A DNA stretch of 64,000 bases from Pyrocephalus nanus (taxonomy: Eukaryota > Chordata > Aves > Passeriformes > Tyrannidae), in assembly GCA_038380795.1 (NCBI GenBank), contig CM076267.1:20172001-20236000 (forward strand), given 5' to 3'. Position 1 is the first letter of the stretch, and each line of letters begins with the position of its first letter. Position numbers and translations under genes: made by a program. Under the pieces are notes generated by a model. The model saw nothing but the letters and a program-made list of their open reading frames with translations. It was not told the origin of the DNA and did not search any database. Below, one piece after another: positions 13,601 through 28,600 of the stretch.

Positions 13601-16600
13601 TAGTAAAGACATTGTTTTTTCTGAATGCTAATGTAGCTCACTACTTGATCATATACTTAGAAATATGCAGCTACCGTTTCCCATGTCTTTAATTTGTCTA
13701 GTTCCTCCACTGACAGGAGAGTTTTGCAGATTTTCTTTTGTAGAAACTCTTAAATCTTTGTTGTTCTGAAACCTTTAATGTTTGTCAAATGAAGCAGTTC
13801 CTGTTGTCAGAAGGGTTTTTTTTCTTAAGAGAAAGTATTTTAATCTTTTACTGAACTCAACATTTTCTTTTGTCAGGAAAAATAGAGCCGGAGAATACAG
13901 CTACTACTAATGTTTAAGTCAAGCTCCTGCAGCAATAGCAGCAGATCCAGTAATAAAAATGTCAGAAAGCTCAGGCCTACCTCTGCCTTTTAGTGTGTGA
14001 TTTGTGGGGGATGCTTTTCCTCATCATTTGAGGTGACAAGCCACCAAAGAAATGTCATCAGGTGCTGTGTTGTCCACATCCCCTCTAGGACAGAAGCCTT
14101 CTGTTACTGCCAGGAAATGCAGTTCAAGTAATTTCATTCATGTGTTGTGGTTTTGAAACGTAGCTTTAACTGAACTGCACGTTGTCTTTTCCCATCATTA
14201 CATCCCTTTCTCAGCAGACCAAAGTACCTGAAAAGTGTGTGTATTAAAAGAACATCTCCAGATCACTGTTTGCCAATTTGAAGCATTTAATAAACCAAGG
14301 TTCTGCAGATCATTTCTACTTGCATTATGATATATTTTTAATTGTATATTCACCTAGAAAAATGAACACTTTCTCTTTGAATTTTAGCAACTTGCTAATG
14401 TGTTAACCATTTCAGAACCATATTATTTTGAAGATGATGATGAGTGTTTAGGGTGGAGATTTCAGCTTAAAATTGACAAGTTCTTGAAAGTGAAGAAGTT
14501 CATAATGATGCTACATGTGAGGAGTGTATCCCTGTTTTCCCATGGCTTTACTAGTCATACAATTTCTAAACATTTTAGAGTTTAGAAGAATGAGTGCAGG
14601 GAATTGGCCTGTAATCTGCTAGGTCATATTTTTATCTCATTGATAGTTTTTCAAAATGAGATCTCAGTTTCTCTATATGATTTATTTTTTAAGATAAAAG
14701 AGGGATGAAATACATTCCTTACATCTTAAAACACTGTGACATGTTTGACATCATATCAGTATACTGTGTTTTATGTACCAACTTAAAATCTTTATAGATA
14801 GATAGATATAAAATATGAGGTTTCTGATGGTGTTTCATCACCAGCTGATGTCAGTAGGTGCTGGAAGATTATGACTTTGCAGAGTGGTTGAACCACCAGA
14901 CTGATGGGCAAGTTCCTCCATGTACACCTCTGTAGCCTCACTGTTTTGATTTGAATTATATCAGTTGGCACAAAGGGAGAGGAACTGCCTCAAGGTGTTT
15001 TTTCTTTGCTTGGGGTTATTTGAAGAAAAAAGAAAGAAAGAGAAAAAGCCACCAGTCTGAGGCCTGGTAGCTAACAATTTGTGGTTCGTATAATACATTT
15101 TTCAATTTTTTTTCTTATTCTTTACCACGCCATCCTTTCAACCTCATCTTGCATACTTAGGGCCTGACTTTGAAAGGAAGCATCCCTTTTGCTGACAGCC
15201 AGTGGAAAGATTTGTCAAGAATTCTAATGCATATTTCTGAAGTCTTGAAATGCATGGAAAATACTTTAATCACTGGAGAAATTTCTTTTTGGAGAATTAC
15301 AAAATTGGAAATGATACGTGGAGAACGTATTTGCACTGGGGAATTGTCTTAGGCTGGATGGTTACTTCAACAAGACAAGACAATTTTAAGACCTGTTTAA
15401 ATTCATGTATCATATTAATTTTTCCAGCATTTTTAGTATTTTGCCATTTTCTGTATGTCTCAGAAAATGAATCAATTTTCATGGTTATCAAAATAGATAA
15501 CTGGAACAAACTAAACTTAAGAAAACAAACTGAACTTACAGAAAGTTACTTCACACTTGAGAAGGACAAAAATTGTCTTCTAAACTAGAAACTTTAAGTA
15601 AGATTACATCAACTGTTGCTTCTAAAAATGTGTTAATTTACAAAATATAAAATGTTTATAAAATACATAATTGTTTCGGTTGCAATTTCACTGTGAAACT
15701 GTGCATTAATTATCTATATCAAGAGTTAAATAGCCCAGTAAGGAAAACTTCGTTTTCTTTGAGTTATACAGTGGCTTTGGTTGGAAGGGACCTTAAAGAT
15801 TTTCCCCATGTCTTTAGACTTGTGGATGGATTTAGAGAGAAGAATTTTTTTTTTCTCATGATATGATTCAACTGTTTTTGTGTACTTGCACACAGGAGTT
15901 TAATCTGAAATGGTAGAATATTAATGGAAAACAGTATTGATGTTTTTTTTTTAAAAAAAACTGATAACATACCTTGATTTTTTTTTTCTACTTACAATAA
16001 GATTGCACAATGTTTACATTGGTATTGTTCTGTTCCTTTCTTACACTGCTGTGTAATTTTGTTTGTATTGTAGTAATCCTTTTTCCTTTAGCAATAGCTA
16101 AAGAGATTCTCATAATATTTCTGATGGAGGTGTGGTACAGATGGCATCTTGCCTCAGTGCACCTGGTGATTTCCACACTTTGGAGTATAACGATGAATTG
16201 TCTTATTTACATCTAAATCAGTCATACTGGTGTTTTTATATTTACCTCGCACTTCCAAAAAACTGAAGGCCTTCCAAACTTCCAGGTGAAAGGTGCCACG
16301 TATACAGATGTGGTTTTGCATTAAGGAGGTTGGAGACATGAATGTCATCTGTTCATTGTTAAAATGTTGACGTGATGTTTATGGTCTGTATTGGTACTTC
16401 GTAAAATTGTTTCGTAGTAAGCTAGTCATATTTAATCTTACACTCAAATAGACTTGTTTTGTAATGGAAGGTAATGCAGTTCTCCTAGAACAGACCTGTA
16501 CAGTATTTTCATTTATTATTATTATTATTATTATATTTAGATTTGGACTTTAGACTAAATATAACTAGTGGGATCAGAGCTAGTTTCATGTATAAATATA

Positions 16601-19600
16601 TATATATTAGAAGAACAGGGTTTCTTTTCACTAAACCATTATATAATGGTGTGTTTCCTTCATTGCCCCTGCCATATGGTTGCATTTAAAAGATAAAAAA
16701 TTGCAGTTCTATATATGCAGGTTCTGTAGTAGATTTTACCATTTTCCATCCTCATTTATTTTTCCAAAAGGTAATCCTGTTTTTGAAGTTTCACTTAAAG
16801 TGTACCTGCAACTTCTACATTGTCTTACGCGATGAGGAAAGAATGGTTTAAAAATCCATACCCTACCTAGGATTTGAAGACTGTTTTCTGGATGCCTTTC
16901 TTGCACAGTATTGAGACTGCTTTTGTTTTTAAACATCACTCAGGTTCGCCAGAAGTAACCCAAAGTATAGCCCGCTTTTGTTCTTCCTATGTGTGAGATA
17001 CTGGAGTGTTTCTCTTGTCATTAAGCAGCCCACTCTGTATTAGTCTTGTAACAACTGTAAAGTTTGGTGATTAGATATTGTGGCAAACAGAATATGTTGT
17101 CCCATGTGAGCTGTTACAGCAGCAAACGTCAAGGAAGGTGGTGGAACAAATAGGTCAAGAGCTGTTTGAGTAGATTGCACCAGGAGGGCAGCTGCTCTTG
17201 GGAAGTAAATTTAAGAATGATTAATGTAGCTGTTAGTGTCAGTGACCGAGTCTGTGTGAGAAGAATTGTGAAGAAAATTTGGCTGTAAAATTGCCATTTG
17301 AAGGCTTAAAGTTTGTGTATGATTGCAACCAAAAGATCCAAATAGAGTCCTATTACTTATTACTTAAAAATTGAGTCCTATTTCAAGGACCACGTTATAG
17401 TATTAGAGTCTATGGCCTTGAAAATTCTCTTGGATTTAGGAGATAATTATGATAAATAACAATTGTACAGGCCTTATTTCTCTGTTTTATAAAGTGTAAG
17501 AGATCTGTTTTGCTCTTTGTTTTCGTTATGCTGTATTTATGGAACGGGTTCAGACACAGCATTAAAGGCTAAACGATTATTACTTCTCGGTACAATTTTT
17601 GTGTAAGGCCATGAGCAACCTGGTCTAGTGGGAGGTGTCCCTGCCCATGGTGGAAGGATTTGGGACTAGATGATCTTTAAGGTCCATTCCAACCCCTTAA
17701 CATTCTATGTTTCTCTTGTATGATGTGTTTTTCTCTGCTATCATTACTCTGGTAATCTTGCAATAGTTGATGAACAGTTCCACAAAATTAAGAAGTTACC
17801 TACGAATGAACTTATAATCTAGTAGTTTCTTCCACATAACTTTTAAATTGTTCTTTTCTTTTCTTCTTTCTGGCTGTTTTCTTTCTTTTTTTTTTTTTTT
17901 TTCTTTTCCCCTTTGTGATAAGGATTGGATTAGGGGTTTTGGGAAGGATTAAATATTCTATCCTCTTGTCCTCTGGCTTCATTTTCTCTGTAAATGAGCT
18001 TCTTATCCTTACACTTCCCACAGATAGCAGTCTGGCATTGCAGCATCAACTGCATTAATTGGAAAGGACATTAATTTACAACAGGACAGAAACAAAATTT
18101 GAAAGACTTACTTAAACTCCTTAAATAAAATGGCCAGCCCCTTTGTAAATTCTGTGGTGGTTCTAACCATGAAGATACAGTTTTGTTCCGTGGGACTTGT
18201 TGGTTGGTTTGTCTCTTTAGTTGGTCGGGGGTTTTTTCTCTTGTTCGTTTGAAGGCTGTGTCTGGATTATGATGGTAGTATCAGTTTAATCACTGTTCAT
18301 TATGTGTTTTTGGGAGCACAGAAAACTCACTGTGACATGAAGGATTTTCTAAGCTATTCATGCTCCCTCTGTATCCAATTTTTCAACCCTGTTGAAAGTG
18401 ATGGCTGCCTCCATTTTATCAGTATGGTCATTGACACTTGGAACAGCTTAGTATCGGTCATTTCTGTAGGAAGAAAAACCTAATTCTTTTAAGTTCCAGC
18501 TGTTTCTTTCCTGTAACCTGTTAATGTGAATATGGTTGCAAAGATTCCTACCCAGCTCTCTGCAACTACTGAAAATAAAAAGAATTAAAGAAGTTTTCAG
18601 GAATGCCTCTGCAGTGGGTTCCCATGGTTGGTTGGGATTTTGGTGCTGCAGCTTTTGGGGGTGTTTTTAGGTGTTCTTTTGCTTCTTTTTGGGGGGTGGG
18701 TAGGGAGAGAGTTGTTTATTTTTTATATTTATTTGGGGGAAAGGGGATCAGTTAGGAGCTGTCAGTCTGCAGATCCTTGATGCCCATTCATGGTAACTTT
18801 GAAAAAGCAGTTTTTCTCACCAACAGGTGATCCTTAAGTGTTTTCTAAAAACTTTGGTATGCCATTAATATGTAGTGTGGGAGAAGCAGAGAGATATACT
18901 GTTAGAACTCTATTTGCAAAGCTCATTTCATACACTGGCAAGTTTGGTGTCGAGGATAATTAGGTGCTTCATCAGCAATTAAGACTTGAGATTTTGTAAA
19001 GACTATCATGTCTTAACGCCTTAGTAGGCTTTTCCTGACCTTCACATTTTTTTATTCACTGATTCAAATTAATGGATCAGAGATAAATGATCATCAGTGA
19101 TGCTGTCAGCAGGTCTTTGCAGCCGCTGTTGCTAAGTGGACTATGTAAATCTGTACAGGGAGGAAAATATTCCTCAGTCTCCTTATTAACAATGAAGTCC
19201 CATCTGGTTGTATCAAGTGGCTTTTGTTATAATTGACATTCTTCTTGACAGTACCAGGAAACTTTGGGAGAAGAAGGGTGTAGCATCTCTAGTCTGGTAA
19301 GATCTTCACAGTTGAGACAAGGATGTTCTCGATTCCACTTGCAGTGAACTGCTGTGTCTTGTGATGTCTGCTGTGTTTTGTGATCTTTTCACATTGTAAA
19401 TATGAATACTAATTTATACAATGGACAAAGACAAGTCTGGATCGAAATAGCAAAACAGAGATTTTCATGACAGCAGTATGTGTTCTTTATGTCCTCCTAA
19501 AACAGAGGCTGGGGAATAAACAGAAAGTCAGCTAATTCCTTAGTTTTATTTGTTATTGTTATTACAGCACATTGCTATACATTGTGGAATTGGCATTAAT

Positions 19601-22600
19601 AACAGAAAACATCATCTGATTTCAGCTCTGGTAATTTGAGAATTTAGTTTACAGTCAAGAGATCAGAAAAAAGGCAGCAAAATTTATGCAGAAATTTGGG
19701 ATCTCTTTGGCAAAGACCGAACCAAGATCAGTAGTGAGACAAAAACTTACACCTACATGCAACTTCCTGAATCACTCATTTTTGTTTGTTCAGCACAACA
19801 TTTTTGGAAGGTCTGCCATTCATCAGTCAAATCGCTATGTGTTCGTCTCTCTGCATTTGGTCATCCCTGTGCATACCACACTAGACCTGAAAAGAAGGGT
19901 TGTGGAATTGCCTTTATAGACTCCTGCTTTGTGCACTTTGACAAAGCAGAAAAATTTTTAAGAGGTTTGTCAACATCTGTAAAATGAGTGTGCTTTAATA
20001 GTAAAAATAGTAAAGAATGCATCTGCAGGTGCTAGTGCAGGCAATGTGTTGATGTACACAAAATACTCATTGCCTCTGCTTTTTATGAGAGGAGCAGCAT
20101 CAGAATGCTTCCTCTTACAGCATCTTATCCTTTGAGCTGCTGTTTTGAAAGTACTGATTCCAGTTGAGTTTATTGCTCCTCTCTCACAATAGGTTAACTT
20201 GCAGCAATAAGTTATATTGTGCATCCAGATTGTGATTTTTTATTATTATTATTTATTCAAATTACCTGGATGCAGCCTGTCTCAAGTATTATGAAGTTAT
20301 GAGGAGAGGAGGATCATAGTCAATTTTTTTCAGCATTTACCTCTCATAATTTGTTATCAGTAAACCTGTGGTTCTTGTTCTGTTGTGACAGAGTGTCAGA
20401 CAGATGGCAGGCAGAAAGTGCCACCTCGCACAGCATCTGAACGGCGTTTTGCTGGGCACAGTCGGTGTTGGAGTGTCTTGATGCCGTAAATGTTACACAC
20501 TTGGAGACTACAAAGAGATTCTCCAGTGCTGGGATTTGAGTTTGCCTGCTTGATTTCATATTAGTAAAAGCTCAGGAGAAAGCTGTTAAAAGAGCAGAGG
20601 ATGAACTAATAAAATTAATGAACAATTATTAATTCTTTTTTTCCTTTTGCACAGTTGCTAATTTCTGTTTGAGGCAAGGAGCAGTTGAGAATAAAAACCC
20701 CATTTCTTTTAGGGAACAGGCAAGAGGGAAGGAACAGATACTTTCATTGGTTTCATTCCAAATAAAACCCGCTTGATTTTTTTTTATTATTTTGATAAAA
20801 TATATTTTCAGGCTTTTGAACTGTATCAGCAAAGCAGTGTTTTGCTACGAATCTCTTGCCAGGAGAATAGATGGCTTATTTTGTCCTCATTGACTGTTTT
20901 TATTCAGAAAGCAGGTGACAGCTATCAATTCCAATGCCATCTACATCTCCAATTATTTTACAAACCCCAGGAGCTAATTACAGCCCTCAGGCTCTGGCAG
21001 TCAGCTGACTTCATCATGCGACTCTTTTGGCCGTTGCGTACCTCTGAGTAATTGTCTATTTATGGAAAATAAATTAATAGCTGCTATTGCTACTTTAAAA
21101 AGGACCAGTGAGTCTGTAGGTTGAGCAAGTGGGTTGTAGAGAGAAGGGAGAGAAATTGAGAGAAAGAGGCAAAGGGATCAATTGAAAGAGTAAGAGGGGT
21201 GGAGGGGAAAGATTTTGTCAGTATGCTAAGGGAAAAAGTTAAAATGAAAGGGAGGAAGGAAGCAGGGTCCCAGAAAAGTGAACAGGAGAAACAGGCACGG
21301 CAGCAAATAGCAAGATATACTGTGACAGGAGGAAAAATAGTGAGCAAAATTGTGGGAAATGATGATGTTTTAAAATAGTGAAATATAAACCTAAAAAAAA
21401 AAAAAAAAAAAAAAAAAAGAGGCGTTTTCTCTGAACTCTTAACTGTATTGTAAACACAGAAAAAGAAGAACTGAAGTCTGAGTCCCTAATAGTCCCTGAT
21501 CTAGTTGAAGATGTCCCTGATCATTTCAGGGTGCTTGGACCAGATGACCTTTAAAGGTCCCTTGCATCTCAAACCATTCCATGTTTCTTATTGCATATAC
21601 GTCTCTGAAAATGCTGTCAACGTAGATGGTGCTGGCCTTCTTGGATTGCTGAAGGGAAGAAAAGATTAGATGTTATCTTTATTTGTCTTGGTCATATGAT
21701 CCATGGAGAAATAGAAGATACTGCAGTAAATCTCCATGAATAATTATGCATCCTTTGTTTGAAAAATTCTACAAGTGTTTTGCAAATAATATTTTTGATA
21801 CAGTGGCTGTACAGAAGGTTTTGAATTGATGAATATCAGCAAACTTTGCCTGCAGGTTGTATGGACAAATCTCTGTTATAAAGGCTGTTGCTACTTGAGC
21901 ATCCTTGATGTGTGGTCAGAAGTTTGCTGGGTTTGGTTTGTTTTTTTCCCCTCATCCAAAAGTTAGGTACAAAATAACCAAAAGAACGCAATATTACAAG
22001 AATAATAATACCTTTTTAAGAATGAAGAGCTGAAGTGATCCTACTGATACTGGAGTGTAATTTCTAGCAGCTTTAGGGTAATTTCAAATATGTTGTGCAC
22101 AGGACTTAATTGTGGGAGAGGGGAAGAAAAGCTGTGAAATAAAAGTATATCAGTCTCTGTTTAGAAGAACTGTTTAGGAAATCATGGCTTCTGGCACAAG
22201 CTGGAGAGGGAAGTGAAGTGAGCATGGAACCTTAGCAACTTAACAGCATATGAAACAGGATTTTTTAGGCCTGAAATTAGGTACATGGAGCTCCAAAACA
22301 ACTGAGATCTGGCCAAAGCTTTCTAAACAGCTTTTCTCTGTTTCAGAATTTCAGGAGAGGGAAAAAAAAGGCATTTTTCCTTATGCATGTCTATGGTCAC
22401 TGCCTTCTGTTGAAATCTTACTTCTCTTCAAAATCTTACTTTAAAAATAAATAAATACATAATAAAAATATGCTTTTGAGAGTACCAGCTTAGTTGGAAT
22501 GAGATGACAGACTTTGCAGAATCTTGAAATACGTGATGGCAATTTAATGTGAAATACTTTGTATCATTGTATATAATAATCAGCGATTTGTCTTCACCTT

Positions 22601-25600
22601 TCAGATCAGCTTTTCCACGTGTTGGCCATGCACATGCGCCTCTACAGCATAGACTCTGCATACAATCCCTGGAGAAAACTAACCCAGCCGATGCAGGATA
22701 AAAATTCAGAGCAAGTATTTTAATTTACCCAATATCAGTTTTACCTGGTGAAAGAAACATCCTTACAGAGGGACTTTGGGTAACTTTCTGTCTTAATTTA
22801 AATTCTCTGTGAGGTAGGCTGATGAACTTAACATCTACAAATTTTCCAATTTCTTTTACATAAGAATCTGACACGTACCAGCTTTGAGTTAAAGTTTAAA
22901 TACACCTCTTGCAAGCTTAAGCACATGCACATTGAATATTATTGGGTAAGTGGGTAAGTGCACTGCTGTTCTTGATATGGGTGCTAGACAAAATTTATGT
23001 TAAGTTGAGAAATAGTTTATTGAAAGTTGAGCAATGATTAATAGCTGTTACAGAAATAATGTAAGTAGGCATAATATATGTGAGAAATAATTCTATTTTA
23101 AGCTAAAAATTTTCATCTTGCTTATTATTTTAAACAAGTTACTTACCTGAGTTTGCTTTTAAGACATCACCTTACATACACAGCTGTACGAGGATTAACA
23201 GTGTGATAAATAGAACAGTGTATCAGTGTTCTGCAAGGACTCATCTTCCTACTTGACTTAAGACCCATCACTTTTCAGATTCAGCCTCAACAATGAGAAG
23301 AAAGGTTTCTTGCCCAAAACCAGATTATAGTTTTTCCTCATCAGAGGAAAACAGTAGATTGTTTTGGTTTTTTCTCTTGTCACCTTAAGCATCTTCTTCA
23401 TACTAAGCCCTACACTTTGCAGCTTGCAGTGATGTCAAAAGACTGTCTTTTTAGTGCCTATCCATCTGCAGGTTTGTCAGTGTGTTTCTGGAAGCCTGAG
23501 GTGGAAAGCAGCATGTGATTTCAAAAACTGATCTAGAAGAATGATGCCACAATCCTAATTGCAAATTGGGGGAAATTATTAAAACAACTTTTCTTGCTTC
23601 TGGTTTGAGATTTTACTGTTTGTCCTGTCAGGCTGGGGTGCTTTTTGCAATGAACATCAGATTATTGCAGTAATTAAACTATATTAACAGGTTAGTTTAT
23701 GAACCATTAGCACAACAAAGCCTCAAGGATTTCGTAACCTGAAACCTTTGCTATTCAGCATGTATTCATACTGCTTGGGGGGTCTGTTTTCATGTGATTC
23801 TGATCGAGACCTGACCTAGATTGAGCAGTGGGACAAAGTTAATAAATTTCGTGTATGGTTGACCGAGTTATCTGAGGCAAAATTAAGATCGTGTTGATAG
23901 GCTGTTGACAGAATGGCTGTGGGACTGATTGTACACTGCTCATTTTGGCATTTTAAGAGCTTGCTGGCTTTGGAAGCAGCTCTTAACAGAGGGGGCTTCC
24001 AGACTTGATGGAATTCTCGGTGCATTTGTCATATCAAGGCTAGATTGCTGCAAGTTAGATTTCATTGGGCAATATTTTGAATAATTTGATGGTACTGTGG
24101 ACTGTAAAGGCTTCTTGGCAGGGAGTGTTGCTTATTGGGAATGCATTTGAGCAGTTCTCATGTTTTCTGCACTGGTTTTCAATATTTCTTAGTAGACTTG
24201 ATGATACTGGTTTGGCACAAAGTCCTGTAGGAAGCTACAACTGAGGTATCATCCATTTTGCCATGAAATAGTTTACTTTGGAGATGCACAGATGCAGTCG
24301 AGCTGGAATATTTTTGCTCACTCCTTGGAATATTTTTCCTACCTTAGTCTGGAGGCCCCAGAATGCTGCAAAGGAGGCAATTTGAGGTCATGTTTTTAAT
24401 GTATAAATTAGAGAACAAAATGAGTATCTGTAGTTATAGTGTAGAAGTTTGAAGCAGTATTTCACTTGAAGGTGGCATTCATAGGATTGGTGTGAATGGT
24501 CTAGCTGCACACTTCTCAGAGTCACACAGCCTTTTCAGAAATACAGAATAGCAGATTTTTTTCAGGTACAGGGCAGAGTGCTCAGAGCACTTAGAAGGTG
24601 ACATGCTGCAGTAAACTGAAGAAGCCTAAGAGGATGGTGGAGAAATAGTCACTGCAGATTTCAGATGTGGATGGCACTCTGCCATTTTGAAGCTAACCCT
24701 TTAAATCATCAGCCAAAGATTTGTTAAAAAAAAAAAAAAGTCTGAGAGGAAAAGATCTGTGTTATGACTACATTACTATGATTCTAAACTGTTTAAACTC
24801 AGAAAAGTCACAGAAGCAAAAAAACTTCAAACCAACATGCCATATTTTTCTGTTTAATTTTCAACCTAAAATTATTTCAGTTGAAAGCAGTTTTCCAGAG
24901 AAGCTGGTTCCATCTTTGTTTATTTAAAAAGATAATTTTCTAAACCAAACAAACAACAAACCCCCCAACCTGCAAAAATCTGTGGAATGTAAGTGCCATT
25001 ATCTTTTTATTCTTATTTAATTGTAGCTCCTTTATTTAAATATACATAAGTATTTACAGTTAAAACCATCTAGGTGCAGAACTCACAATTTTTATCTTGG
25101 TTTTCCACCACCCAGCTATCATTCTTCATAAATAATGCCTTAGATTTCGTGTGTCTGGTAGACTTGAACAAAGTAACTTGTAAAGGCTCACAGAATTGCT
25201 CCACTGTACTTCCCAAAGCCACTGGTTGTGTCCAGTGTCTTTCACAGCTGCACCTAAACCTCCCTGTAGCTGAAAATGGCAACTGAAAGGAAAGATAAAG
25301 AGGAGCTCATGTAGCCATAGCAAGGTAAAGTAGAAATAAGGAAATCTTGAACGAGATACTTTATCCAAAAGGACCTAAATAATGTGTACCGTTTGAAAGA
25401 AGAGAGGGGGGAAAAGATAAAGCGAAGTCTGACCTGTGAGTGGTGTAGGGGATTATTTCTCCTTTGGAGTTCATGTTGCAAAATTTAATGTACACTTGGT
25501 CCCACAGGCCGTACCGTACTTAAGTAAATTGTTCTTCTAGGGATAGATGTGGTTTCAGTGGTGATCAAATAAATAATTATTGTGGTGCAAGGGGGAGTAA

Positions 25601-28600
25601 TAGTTTCTGGCAGGGGGCAGAGAAGGAGCAGCTGGAGGCAATAATTACTAAACTCAGATGTGAATTTAATGGAGTAGTCCAACCAGCCAGAGTTTCAGGA
25701 ACAACAACCATGAAGTATAAGAATACACATTTTTTAAAAAAATTAAATCTCTACGAAGGCTGAAGGTTTTGTGTCTGTTTTGACAGACAAAATATGTCAG
25801 CATAGAATGATTCAGTAAAACATTAAGGACATTTGCAGTGGAAGCACTTGGAGGGGGGAACTGCAGGATAAACTGAAATGCTGGGTTATTTTTACTACAG
25901 TGTTTTGCTGATGTTTCACTCTAAGCTAGATCGCTTCAGTGATTGTTTGTAGTGTCATACTGGGGCAACAAACTGCAGCTCAGGGGTAGGAATGAGCAAC
26001 TCTGCGTAGGAACCTCTGAAGTCACATCTCCATCACAGAAATTGTTGTGAAATGGGGGTAAAACTCACAGTTTTTATGAAGAGGGGTCATTGGGGTTTAG
26101 ATCAGGTTTGTGCAGGAGGTGGTACATACATACATGTGCTGCTACAGGACCTGGTGATCTATTCAGTACAAACAGCAGTCCTGCCTGAGACAGCAGGCTC
26201 TCAGGACACGTGTTATAGTACGTAGGTTTTGACAGGAGTGCCACTTTAGGAGTATTTGCTCTTGGCTGTTTCTTCTTTCCCCTCACCATCTGCTTCATCT
26301 GTGCTGATGTAGCTTGGGCAGGCGGCATCAAGAGCGAAGTCAAGCAATTAATCCATGTTTTAAAAAGGTTAATTTGAATGAGTTTGGGAATGAGTGACAA
26401 GGGACCGCTGGGGGCACAGTGGTAAAAGAGAATGGGAGGTGCCTAATGTTAGTACTGGTAGTGGTTGTACAATGAGAAAAACTGACCTGCTGTAAAATCT
26501 GCTGAGATACAAGGAAGAGCAAATATGAAATTGTGATTAGATCCTAGAGTGAAGCCAGAATAAATAGTAGAATTCTACTTAAAGTGAGCAGTAGGAGCTG
26601 TGTATTAGTTTGACCTTTCTGCAGTGTGGGATTTGTGGACTTTTCTTCTTATCCTGCAAATTCTGAAGAAAATATAGATTTGCCCTGGTCGATGGAGCCT
26701 TTGTTTAGGTGTATCTGTATCCCTGTGTCTCAGATTTTCTGTATCTGACAGTTTGAAGTGATGTGAGGCTCAAAACTTTATTTATTGAATTTCTAACTTT
26801 ATAATTACTTGGAGTTAGCATCAGCCAGAAACTTTTAAGTGTCTTTGGTTGAGAGAAGAGGGAATGAGGAGCATATATGTCAGGAATGGCCATTAGCAAA
26901 ATGCTGTTTGCCTCAGAGTAGAACAGTTTCCCATTCCTCTGTATCCATTCCCAAAGAAGTGATTCCTGCATAACATCTCTCTGGAGGATGATGCAGAACG
27001 CAGAGGCAGAGTTGCTCAGCTGGCAGCTGATAGGCAGCTCTGGCTTTGGCATAGAGAGAGGTGCTGCCCAGTTAATTACCTTGGGCTGGAGGAGAGGTCA
27101 GTTCCATGGAGAAAGCCGAGCAATGCATTTTTTATTTTAGTACGTTTATATTGCACTGTGTAGTTTATTTTCACTTCCACCTCCCTGTTTTAAATGGATA
27201 CAGCATACAACTGTTATATATTTGAATCATTTTGTATTACTTTGGCCCTGTCTGCAATTGTACTTTCTTTTTATTCCATGCTTCTGTGCCACAATTTTTT
27301 GTGAAGTCAGATTTATCAAGCTTTTACATATGCATTGGGGATTAACAGAATGGACACTTTCCACAAAACACATTTCTAAACACATTTTATAAATTCAGTT
27401 TCAGTGCCATAATGAAGAACTTGCTTAGGCTCTTAACGAATGACGGAGCAGTTTTTAAGTGCTTCATGTGCTGCAGCACTTGATGTAAGCGAAAGCTGCT
27501 TATCTAAACCCCTGACAGTTAATGTAGCTTTGCTTCTCGATTCATATGAACTGAATAAATTAGAAAAATAATTCCCTTGGCCCTGCATGTGAAAATGAGT
27601 TCATTTATTTGTGATGTTGCCAGTCAATCATGGTATTCTGTATATATATTTCCTAGTTTTGACAGAACTGGTATTTGACCTAATTGTTACACAACTGTTA
27701 AATTATATTGATACCTCTGTCAGAAAGAGATGTTCAACTAGATGTTACCAGAGGGAGTAAGGTTTTTTTTAATGTTATTCCAAATTAAATTTCCCCCAAA
27801 ATTTATATATTAATTAAGAATTAAAGGTGAGAAGTAATTTAAGGGGTATCTATGGTTTTAAAGTCATTACATAATGAGGGTTGTTTTCAGTGTCATAGAT
27901 CATAAAATAGAGCTAGCTGTAAGTAAAAGTAGAACTGGCGAGACAGATAAGCATCTTCATGGATATGTAATTTTGAAAGTGAGACTTAGTAGTACAATAC
28001 AAATTTTTGCCCCCTTTGTCTTCTTTGGAATTCAGAATATTTGTTTTTTGCTTGGGAAGCTCACATGTATAAATATGTATATTTATGTATATTACAGTAT
28101 TTTGAAACTATAATTTCGTTAAATGATTGATTATAGCAAAAGAGTTATAGATGGTGTTTATTCTGTAGCTATTTGGGTTCATTAATTCAAAAGGACCAGT
28201 GAGACCATGTTTCCTGTGACTTCATTTTAGAAGACCAGTCAGCTTTAAGAGGAGTTCAGTCCTCACTACTGAGTATTCAAATTGAGCTCAAGTGACTCTG
28301 TGTGTATCTGTTAACATTGCGGGTTTGGTTTTTTAATTCAATATCCAGAGAATCATAAAGATATGACCAAAAGTGTTCTTCTAATCCTCATCTTGTATGA
28401 CTGTTTCTGTGTGTTAAAATTCATATCACAGGTGATTCCTGGTGGTGCCTTATGTAGAGAGAAGTCTGAGTTTTCATGAAATAGGTAACTATGTAGAGAG
28501 GGTCTCCTTCCAAAAGTAGCATCATGTTTATGTGCCTTAGAGATGATTAACTGGTTCAATCCCCAAAGCTTTAGAGGGCCCTGAGGATCGTGTGTATGCA

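Larger units (their letters stand above)
13268..22604 (+). other. UBR3: UBR3 intron, 9.3 kb, largest in the window
   Basis: GTAAGT donor and TTTCAG acceptor. It holds three CR1 remnants (15764-15806, 17606-17712, 21497-21590), ATT and TA microsatellites near 16512-16608, a pyrimidine tract at 17850-17911, a G-rich patch at 18691-18705, a purine-rich stretch and a 26-base A run at 21393-21418. No further exon was seen. Confidence 0.9.

Noticed and set aside
21393..21418. A26 run as the tail of a processed pseudogene
   Set aside because: No coding remnant, AATAAA or target-site duplication next to it.
22605..22714. UBR3 exon ending at the GT donor GAGCAA|GTATTT
   Set aside because: It leaves phase 0, and the strong acceptor at 30414 would then read into a stop (TGA) after three codons.
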